A stretch of 26,177 nt of DNA. It comes from Priapulus caudatus (lineage: Eukaryota > Priapulida > Priapulimorpha > Priapulimorphida > Priapulidae). Both the position numbers and the translations under genes were made by a program. Each line of letters starts with the position of its first letter. The first letter of the stretch is position 1. The notes under the pieces are model-generated. The model was given only the letters and a program-made list of their open reading frames with translations, was not told the origin of the DNA and ran no database searches. The stretch spans positions 241,257-267,433 of the forward strand of contig NW_014577374.1 of NCBI RefSeq assembly GCF_000485595.1. Direction: 5' to 3'. Positions 18,905 through 26,177 of this stretch are shown piece after piece.

Positions 18905-20090
18905 ATGAAGAGGACGCTAGCAATTTTCTTTGTTGCACTCCTGGTAAGTTCACCTCAGTCACCTAGCTACAGTCTATACGTTTAAGCAAGAAGTTCAATA
19001 AATTACTTATATTATTAGTTATATTATTAGTTTTGCTGTAAAATAACACGATCACCCCTGTTCATCGCTAACGTTAAAGCTCACATCCGTCGAATGATAA
19101 ACTCGTCGAACCATAGATATATATAATTATCCAAACAAACACATGATTATGTGTTTGTATATGGTCGAACCAACAGGACTGGTAATAGACCAGCGTCCCG
19201 TAGAGACGGTCCAGGCCTTCGCTACAATCGTGTGTAATTTCGCAATTTTAGTCCTAATCAGCCATTTCCCTGATGCCGCTCTAGGTGTTGTGCCTTATCA
19301 CGGACACCGAGGCTCGCAGGTCGGCACGCAGACGAGCTGGAAGCAGGCGCATAAGCAGATTTAGGCGTGATGTCGACATGGTGAACGAAATAGCGGCAAA
19401 ACAGCTGGGAGCACGAGTAGAACGCGGTGAGTACAAAGACGATCACACGACACACCGACACGCGCGCACACGCATGCACGCACGCGTAAACTGGGCCTAG
19501 GCATGCAGCGCCGCTTAATTATGCGCAATTCATCAAGCCAATTAACACACGTCACAATTAACACACGTCAGCGCAGCGTGCGCATACCGATGCGGATTTA
19601 GGCGCGATTCACCAAGCTACTACGCTGACGTCCACTCTGTCTCTCTCTCTAATAGTTAGCTATAATTAGCCATAATTTGGCTGCAATAAACTATCGTTAT
19701 CACATGCGCTTTTATCCTGAATTTAGTTAGTAACTCTGCCCATATTATCAAGAGCGATTAGTACATATGTAAATATACAAATATAATATTAGCTCTTGAT
19801 AATATTTCCCTAACGTGAGTTTAGTTGGTGTACCTTAGAGTCGTGAAGGCGTCTTACTAAGTCCCACCCCCTAAAACAGCTACATTAGGAAGTGCGCCCA
19901 TAACCATGAACGTATTGCCATACGACATTATTGCTCTGAAATTAGTCAATGCAAAATTGTTTGCGAAGACAAATATATTCTTCACATGATCCGTAAAGTG
20001 AATCCGTAATCTGTTTCAGACGTGACCTTTGAAGATGTAAACAGAATAGCCGAGGAGGAAGATCAGGTTGCCAGAGCTTCATACAGCTAG
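18905..20090 (+). CDS. Small secreted peptide precursor, 83 residues, three exons
   Basis: Exons 18905-18943, 19285-19426 and 20020-20090 (donors CTG/GTAAGTT and G/GTGAGT; acceptors CTCTAG and TGTTTCAG) join to 252 nt with phases 0 and 1 matching. The protein opens MKRTLAIFFVALL in exon 1 and continues VLCLITDTEA, a clear signal peptide with likely cleavage after Ala23. Residues 24-41 are RRSARRRAGSRRISRFRR, with 10 Arg in 18. Residues 42-60 (DVDMVNEIAAKQLGARVER) and 61-83 are acidic to neutral. The two share the pattern R-D-V...V-N-x-I-A, so they may be an internal repeat, and both follow basic residues that a furin/PC-type protease could cut. There are no cysteines after the signal and no Gly for amidation. 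I do not recognise the family. An Arg-rich antimicrobial peptide with acidic pro-region, or a neuropeptide-like precursor, are possibilities only. Confidence 0.75.
19742..19805. repeat. Inverted repeat ATATTATCAAGAGC
   Basis: Perfect 14-bp arms at 19742-19755 and 19792-19805 around 36 bp of AT-rich sequence, inside the second intron of the small gene. It is related at its start to the repeat at 11977. Confidence 0.7.
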
Positions 20091-20272
20091 ACATGGCCTT
20101 CTGTAACAGAGGCCGATTTTTCCAATATTTATTATTACGATGCAGTTTCCCAAGCAGTCGTGCTTCCTGGACGTGTCCCCGGTATAGTGGTGCGTTCTAC
20201 ATCCATTACGCGCAGCCGACAGTTGAACATCCTGTTAACATCATTGTCCAGCCATTATTATTTCAAGGTTTA

Positions 20273-20329
20273 ATTATATCAGGAGTTAATGAAGACAAAC
20301 GATTTGTCTTCATTAACTCCTGATTATAT
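20273..20329. mobile_element. 43-bp hairpin insertion with 7-bp target duplication
   Basis: The element at 20280-20322 has arms CAGGAGTTAATGAAGACAAA and its exact complement around 3 bp. It is flanked by ATTATAT at 20273-20279 and 20323-20329. It lies 183 bp after the stop codon of the small gene, possibly in its 3' UTR. Confidence 0.68.
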
Positions 20330-20736
20330 GTATGTGCAAGCCATGGTTAACATCTCGAGTTGATAGGTTCTAATATCATTTAGTTTATCCTCACAGATTA
20401 AATTATGAATGTGTACTACATATTTAATTAATTTATGTATTTACAAACGACGAAGCATATTTATATATGCGAAGTTATTATATATGAGATGAAGGTAACA
20501 ATGCATGTTATTATTGACTTTGATGCTTGTTATTATTTATTATAAATTGTTTTCAATCACCTGCATTGGTAATTCGTAAATCCTACTTGTGTCAGAAAAA
20601 AAATCCTAGCAATGGATAAACTATTCAACTTCTTAGATACTAATATTATCAAAATAAAACACATCACATTCAATAACGTCTGTTTATCGTTCTTGTATCA
20701 TTGTATGCGCACAATTTGGCTATCCGTAACGATAAC
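20330..20736. other. AT-rich sequence after the small gene
   Basis: Probable 3' UTR or intergenic DNA. The polyadenylation site cannot be fixed. A canonical AATAAA is at 20889-20894. Confidence 0.4.
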
Positions 20737-20813
20737 CACACACACACGCACACACGCCACGCCGACACGCACGCACGCACGCACACACGCACACACACAC
20801 ACACACGCACAGG
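20737..20813. repeat. CA/CACG microsatellite
   Basis: Runs of CACACG and CACG units, with no coding support. Confidence 0.85.
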
Positions 20814-20928
20814 AGCCGTGGAGGAAATTTACATTTACAACGTTCATTCTTTTATGGCGATCTAAAGGTAGTCGTACATTTATACCTAAATAAAATGAGC
20901 TGATATAATTTGGCTATACTTCACGCTC

Positions 20929-20965
20929 GGCGAGAGCGAGAGAAAGAGAAAGAGAAAGAGAAAGC

Positions 20966-21055
<90 letters not shown>

Positions 21056-21345
21056 CAGAGACAGAGACAGAGACAGAGACAGAGACAGAGACAAGGACAG
21101 AGACAGAGACAGAGGCAGAGACAGAGACAGAAAAAGTCATTGAGGAAGAGAGAGAGGGAGGAGTGAGAAAAAGACAGTGAGGGAGAGAGAGAGAGCATGA
21201 GCGAGAGACAGAGAGCGCTAATAAAGGGAGAAAGTGAGAGAAAGACAATTAGGAAGATAGATCTAGATAGCGAGAGCGAGAGAGTAAGAGAGAGAGAGAA
21301 AGAAAAAGGGAGAGAGAGCGAGAAAGAGAAAGAGAGCGAGAGCGT
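20929..21345. repeat. Long GA / GAGACA purine microsatellite
   Basis: About 415 bp almost free of pyrimidines. It begins as GAGAAA units, becomes pure (GA)n at about 20969-21045, then GACAGA hexamers to about 21130, then mixed GA. The open frames on both strands (Arg-Glu or Ser-Leu repeats) are artefacts. Confidence 0.95.
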
Positions 21346-21372
21346 GTACGTACAGCCTCCTCCACAGAGACC

Positions 21373-21983
21373 GCCGGTGTCACGGTCTGAGATTACCCCA
21401 GTCTGAATTTACCCTTCTATGGGCACCCAGGTTAAGATATAATTTGCGCAAACAATTCCAGCCCGGTCTGAGATTACCCCAGTCTGAATTTACACTCCTA
21501 CTGCCAGATTCTAATCTCAGAGACTGCGGCCGTCTCATTATCCAGCCGCTACTGCGCATGCGTACTGCGTATGCCGCGCTGTAATTTCAGGACCGTGACA
21601 CCAGACATGCGTCTAACAGAGAAATTGCTCCGACCTGTGATTGGAGCGATAAAAATAGACCCCGCCCACTTTTCCTATTTTGGAGGATAAAAATAGAATT
21701 CGTGACGGTTTCGTTCACCGTCATAGCCGCACGTGCATATTTGCTAATTAATTAGACTAATCGCGCTTCAATAGACAAAATTCACAGAGATTAAGGCTAA
21801 GACATGTGTCTTATAATAGCTAGAATTGATAAATGTAACTCAAATCGTTCGCTCCATATGATAGTTAGTACACGCTTCCTACCGGTCATAGCATAGCGTA
21901 TCCGGCGGGAGTGGCGGGGTCTATTTTTATCCTCCAATCACAGGTCAGAGCAATTCCTCTGTTTAGACGCATGTGACACCGGC
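21373..21983. mobile_element. Composite MITE-like element with GCCGGTGTCAC termini
   Basis: Outer perfect 11-bp inverted ends are GCCGGTGTCAC (21373-21383) and GTGACACCGGC (21973-21983). Inside, a longer inverted pair (about 21602-21668 against 21913-21972) shares GACCTGTGATTGGAG and TAGACCCCGCC. A 30-bp direct repeat occurs at 21383-21412 and 21463-21492. A GTGTCACGGTC-like motif recurs inverted at about 21592-21604, suggesting two nested elements. No transposase is present and no target duplication is clear. Confidence 0.6.
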
Positions 21984-22564
21984 ATGCCTCCCTCTATTTG
22001 CATGCGGGCAGAGAAAGCGCCGCCGTCACACGCGACAACGAAGCGCGATCCGCGGCTGCCGGCGCATGCGCAAAACCGATCGCCTTGCTGGTGTTACGAA
22101 ATGCACTAACCCGGTTACAACAAACTACTTAATGGTAGCTTGCCTCAAACTTTCCACGTAAATTTGTGTAACAAACCACAGTAAAAACGTCAGTAAATAA
22201 TTACACTTTAACTGAACGTTAGCTTTGAAAATAAAACTGTAAAAATATGTATCAAGCCTATATTTGCTCATCAAAGAAACAACTTGAAAAACGCTTTTCG
22301 CCGCGGTTCCGTAGGCGCCATATTGTTTTATTTGAGCAACATCATTTCAATCGAGTCAATGTAGCCACTTTCAGATATCATAACTTTTAATATAAATCAT
22401 TTTATGAAATCAAACTTTGTAGTCTATACAGAGAAGCACCTCGACTGTTTATGTTATTAATTTCAGAATTTTACCATAACTGTTTTCGAGGATAGAACAT
22501 GCTAAAAACCCAACAAAACGTAATCCGAACTAACAGCGACCTGACAGAACTCTCGACTTACTCA
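21984..22564. other. No gene recognised; CpG-rich start
   Basis: The first 130 bp are rich in CpG and hold a perfect NRF1-type palindrome GCGCATGCGCA at 22062-22072. The motif GGCGCCATATTG near 22314 resembles an inverted YY1 site. The rest is AT-rich. Promoter function is unproven. Confidence 0.4.
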
Positions 22565-23116
22565 GAATACTATAATCTCCCAGCAACAAAACCGTTGCGC
22601 TTTACCTATCAGCTAGCCTGTACTAGCCCGACCAGGCTGCTGTGACTAACGTCAATATTATACACAATAGGTCTTCTAACCCTAGCAAAGACCGTTTCTT
22701 GGAGCTAGGCAATGTACGTGACCAGAAAACCATTGGGTCATAACATGCCAGTGTGTATAATTTTACATAGCATGGTTCATACATACATAACAGGGCAAGT
22801 GTGCGGAGTGGAACAATCGGCCGCATACGGCATAGCGGCAACGGTAAACGCGTTTGAAACATTCGACCTGAACGTTTCACTTTGTAGTCTAAAAGCTTTG
22901 AATGAATGTATTCCTGAGCAATTTTTTTCACCTATCACACATATATAGAATCAATGTTAAATAATTCATTTTTGCCTGATTTATGGTTTGCGCTTGAAAC
23001 GTTCGAGGGAATATCTCTTTAATTCTAAACAAGGCCAGTTCCGTTAGTGCGTGCAGCCGTACACAAGTATAACTATTATCACTTCACTGTTACAATATAG
23101 GCGCTTCTCCCCTATC

Positions 23117-23148
<32 letters not shown>

Positions 23149-23721
23149 ATATTCTTTTCTTGTCGTTTCATGTTTGTGCACACCGGCGTGCGTGTGGCGG
23201 CGTGCGGTGTAGGCCTGTACCGTAGTATTTGGACGCTCGCCCGAAACTGGACGCTCTTAAATGTGCATGCGCGCAGGCGCCTCTTGTTTTGCAAGGGCGC
23301 ATGCGCAGTAGTCATCTGCGCATCTCGCCCATCGAAAACGGTCGCAATAAACAAACATGGCGGCCAACTCGGTCACTCATGGAAACATTTGATTGAAAAA
23401 TTGTGCATGTAGTAAGTTAGTAAGACAGTGTTATGTGTGTCAGGTTATAAGGCGAAACAAAAAGAAAACAAAAGAGCATGGCTACTATTTCCTATAGACC
23501 TGCAAAACAACATTAAAAAAAAAAGAAAAAAAGAAAAAAGAAGAGCAGCATCCAGTTTCGGGCGAGCGTCCAAATACTACGGTACAGGAGGCGTACAACA
23601 GTAAGCCTCCGCAAATTATTCATTGTCGCACTATTTCGTCTCTAGAAAATGCCTTTTTTGGCCAAAATTCAGCACTAGAGTGCAATAATTTGCATTATGC
23701 ACGCAAGTTAGATGCCTCGTG
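22565..23721. repeat. Direct repeat, copy A (about 1.16 kb)
   Basis: It aligns along its whole length with 24947-26177. Shared landmarks are TATAATCTCCCAGCAACAAA at the start, the (TA)n run near 23117, the NRF1-like site, the A-rich tract near 23512 and GCCTC near the end. Minus-strand open frames (22623-22931) are shared by both copies only because the DNA is. Confidence 0.9.
23214..23588. mobile_element. 375-bp element with perfect 38-bp terminal inverted repeats
   Basis: The left end (23214-23251) starts CCTGTACCGTAGTATTTGG, and its exact reverse complement is at 23551-23588. Inside lie GCGCATGCGCA (23297-23307), ATGGCGGC (23357-23364) and an A-rich tract. It has no transposase, so it would be a non-autonomous DNA transposon. 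The equivalent in copy B (about 25590-26010) has the same ends, degraded by indels. Confidence 0.75.
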
Positions 23722-24115
23722 GACGTCTAGAAAGCATTAGAAATAGGAGTAAAATTGGTATTGTTGAATGTTGTGTATTCGTGACATTCCGTCAAGTGGC
23801 GTAGCCACAGCGACCGGTTGGTCATTTTTGTGTTTGAAATGTGGTCAGACAACTTTGAAGAAATTCGCATCATAGAGCTGGTAAAAGTTTCAAGCGGAGC
23901 ATAGAGCAGCATGAATCTGTAGTTATTTAATATGAATAAAGTGTATGTTGTGTAAGCGAAGTGACAGTGTGAGTATTTTTAATTAATTTCTGTTCAATGC
24001 TTATTCACTAAGTAATTCACTTATTCAGGCCTGCTGCCTATGCTGCTATGGATGTCATCTACTGTTGTTCACCACATAGTCATAGGCTACAGGCCTACTT
24101 CAGAGGTTGGTCGCC
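23722..24115. other. Spacer between repeats, no gene recognised
   Basis: AT-rich, with an AATAAA at about 23936 but no supported coding sequence. Confidence 0.6.
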
Positions 24116-24295
24116 GGGCAGACATTACTCCCAACCTCGACTCCGTTTCTGACTAACCCTAACCCTAACCTTAACCCTAATTACATTTAATTAACACTAA
24201 TACATTTAATTTTTTTTTAAACATCACCTCTCGCAGGTTAACGCGAGGCGCGATAACCGAGATTTCATATGGCCGGTGCAGGGAGTAATGTCTCC
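24116..24295. repeat. Interstitial telomere tract inside an inverted repeat
   Basis: CTAACCC-type repeats at 24153-24180 are four to five units of the animal telomere motif. Flanking them are AGACATTACTCCC (about 24120-24132) and its inverse GGGAGTAATGTCT (24280-24292). Confidence 0.7.
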
Positions 24296-24357
24296 CTTGT
24301 GCAAAAATCCTACTTCAGTACTTGTGACGTTCACTGGCAGCAAGAACAAGTCGGCAC

Positions 24358-24482
24358 CTGCAGCTACAGCACACACGCGGCCATTGACTATATATAACAA
24401 CAAGTTGTTATATAATAATTAATATATACTAAATTAGTAAATAGTAATATAGTCAATGGCCGCGTGTGTGCTGTAGCTGCAG
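24358..24482. mobile_element. 125-bp hairpin with perfect arms of about 34 bp
   Basis: The left arm starts CTGCAGCTACAGCACACACG at 24358 and its complement ends at 24482. The AT-rich centre contains ATATAACAACAAGTTGTTATAT, itself palindromic. No coding capacity and no evident target duplication. Confidence 0.7.
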
Positions 24483-24491
24483 TAGACCGAA

Positions 24492-24589
24492 TAATTCTGT
24501 CCCATATAACCTTTTTTATGTTTTGGTGAGGGTTATTGGTGCCAATAACCCTCACCAAAATATAAAAAAGGTTATATGGGACAGAATTA
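24492..24589. mobile_element. 98-bp near-perfect hairpin
   Basis: Arms of 48 bp (24492-24539 and 24542-24589) match at 47 positions around a 2-bp centre. They start TAATTCTGTCCCATATAACC. It begins 9 bp after the previous hairpin ends and stops exactly where homology to the MITE copy begins. Confidence 0.75.
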
Positions 24590-24938
24590 ACTCCCGCCAC
24601 ATACGCTATGCTATGACCGGTAGGAACGTGTACTAACTATCATATGGAGCGAACGATTTGAGTTACATTTCTATAAATTCTAGCTATTATAGACACATGT
24701 CTTAGCCTTAATCTCTGTGAATTTTGTCTATTGAAGCGCGATTAGTCTAATTAATTAGCAAATATGCACGTGCGCCTATGACCGGTGAAACGAAACGTCA
24801 CGAATTCTATTTTTATCGTCCAAAAATGGAAAAGTGGGCGGGGTCTATTTTTATCCTCCAATCACAGGTCGGAGCAATTCCTCTGTTTAGACGCATGTCT
24901 GGTGTCACGGTCTGAAATTACAGCGCGCATACGCAGTA
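24590..24938 (-). mobile_element. Inverted partial copy of the MITE-like element
   Basis: Reverse complement of about 21553-21908. It includes the GACCTGTGATTGGAG block, the TAATTAATTAG segment and the GTGTCACGGTC end. The distal inverted end is missing, apparently replaced by the 98-bp hairpin. Confidence 0.8.
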
Positions 24939-24946
24939 AATCTCCC

Positions 24947-25498
24947 ATACTATAATCTCCCAGCAACAAAACCGTTGCGCTTTACCTATCAGCTAGCCAT
25001 GTACTAGCCCGACCAGGCTGTGTGACTAACGTCAATATTATACACAATAGGTCTTCTAACCCTAGCAAAGACCGTTTCTTGGAGCTAGCAATGTACGTGA
25101 CCAGAAAAACCATTGGGTCATAACCTGCCAGTGTGTATAATTTTACATAGCATGGTTCATACATACATAACAGGGCAAGTGTGCGGAGTGGAACAATCGC
25201 CGCATACGGCATAGCGGCAACGGTAAACGCGTTTGAAACATTCGACCTGAACGTTTCACTTTGTAGTCTAAAAGCTTTGAATGAATGTATTCCTGAGCAA
25301 TTTTTTTCACCTATCACACATATATATAGAATCAATGTTAAAATAATTCATTTTTGCCTGATTTTATGTTTGCCGCTTGAAAGTTCGAGGGAATATCTCT
25401 TTAATTCTAAACCAACAGGCCAGTTCCGTTAGTGCGTGCAGCCGTACACATATAACTATTATCACTTCACTGTACAATATAGGCGCTTTTCCTCCTAT

Positions 25499-25531
<33 letters not shown>

Positions 25532-26177
25532 CTTTTCTGTCGTTTCATGTTGTGCAGCACCGGCGTGCGCTGTGGCGGCGGCGTGTAAAGCGCTGTACAC
25601 CGTAGTAATTTGGCACGCTTCGCATGCCCGAACTGGACGCTCTTTAAATGTGCATGCCGCGCAGGCGCCTCTTGTTTTTGCAAGGGCCGGCATGCGCAGT
25701 AGTCCACTCATCTTGCGCATCTCGCCCATGCGAAAACGGTCGGGCATAAACAAATCATGCGGGCCCAACTGCGGTTCACTCATAAGAAACTTTATTTGAT
25801 TGAAACATTTGCAATGTTATTTTAGTAAGACATGTGTATGTGGCTTGTCAGGTTATATAGCCGAAACAAAAAGAAAACCAAAAAGCATGGGCTAACCTTA
25901 TTTCCTATGAGAACCTGCGAAACAAGCATTATAAAAAAAAAGAATAAAAAGAAAAAAGAACGAGCAACGCATCCAGTCTTCGGGCGAGCGTTCCAATACT
26001 CTACGGTACAGAGGCGTACACAGTAGCCTCCGCCAAATTGATTCATTTGTCGCATCGTAGTTCTGCTGCTTCCTCTAGAAAAATGCCTGTTTTGCATTTT
26101 TTTTTGCCAAAATTTCATAGCAGCTAGAGTGCAATAATTTGGCATATAATGACCACGCCAAGTTTAGATGGCTCGTG
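24947..26177. repeat. Direct repeat, copy B (about 1.23 kb, runs off the window)
   Basis: Same orientation as copy A. It is about 74 bp longer over the shared part through many 1-4 base insertions, for example in the homopolymers and the GC-rich part near 25560-25750. Few clean substitutions are seen. No gene is supported. Confidence 0.88.

Noticed and set aside
20886-21248. Ser/Leu and Arg/Glu repeat proteins
   Set aside because: They are translations of the GA microsatellite.
22623-22931. Minus-strand open frame conserved in both 1.2-kb copies (also 24982-25335)
   Set aside because: The copies are similar throughout, so frame sharing is expected, and indels shift the frame between them. 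No domain is recognised.

Overview
The window is nuclear DNA of an invertebrate animal. It has many short exons with GT-AG introns (one GC-AG), extracellular domains typical of animals (DOMON, EGF, CUB), a (TTAGGG)n-type interstitial telomeric tract, a non-LTR retrotransposon remnant and many microsatellites and hairpin elements. The sequence alone does not fix the phylum; a marine bilaterian is a reasonable guess.

Layout. (1) Bases 1-640: low-complexity polypurine then polypyrimidine sequence and a degenerate G-rich repeat. (2) Bases 748-14396, + strand: one large multi-exon gene whose 5' end lies outside the window or was not recognised. I join 20 coding exons (3306 nt, 1101 residues plus stop). 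They encode a type I membrane protein: DOMON, two EGF modules, second DOMON, Thr/Pro linker, CUB, a second CUB-like region, one transmembrane helix, and a cytoplasmic tail of about 300 residues with PPSY and LPTY motifs and a hydrophobic C-terminus. The 3' UTR probably ends near the AATAAA at 15351. (3) Bases 15360-18800: intergenic, with a decayed LINE fragment and many small inverted repeats. (4) Bases 18905-20090, + strand: a small three-exon gene, easy to miss, encoding an 83-residue precursor with a signal peptide, an Arg-rich segment and two acidic segments separated by basic residues. (5) Bases 20737-21345: microsatellites. (6) Bases 21370-26177: a repeat cluster with a TIR element and its inverted partial copy, two 1.2-kb direct repeats each carrying an inner TIR element, two adjacent long hairpins and an interstitial telomere tract.

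The two genes show no evident functional link. The large protein looks like a surface receptor or scaffold with possible heme- or sugar-binding DOMON domains, and PY motifs suggest control by NEDD4-family ligases. The small gene looks like a secreted peptide precursor (host-defence or signalling). The most unusual structural signal is a set of 43-51 bp near-perfect palindromes with CA...TG ends, each flanked by an exact 7-bp direct repeat; two of them share sequence and lie on either side of the small secreted-peptide gene.
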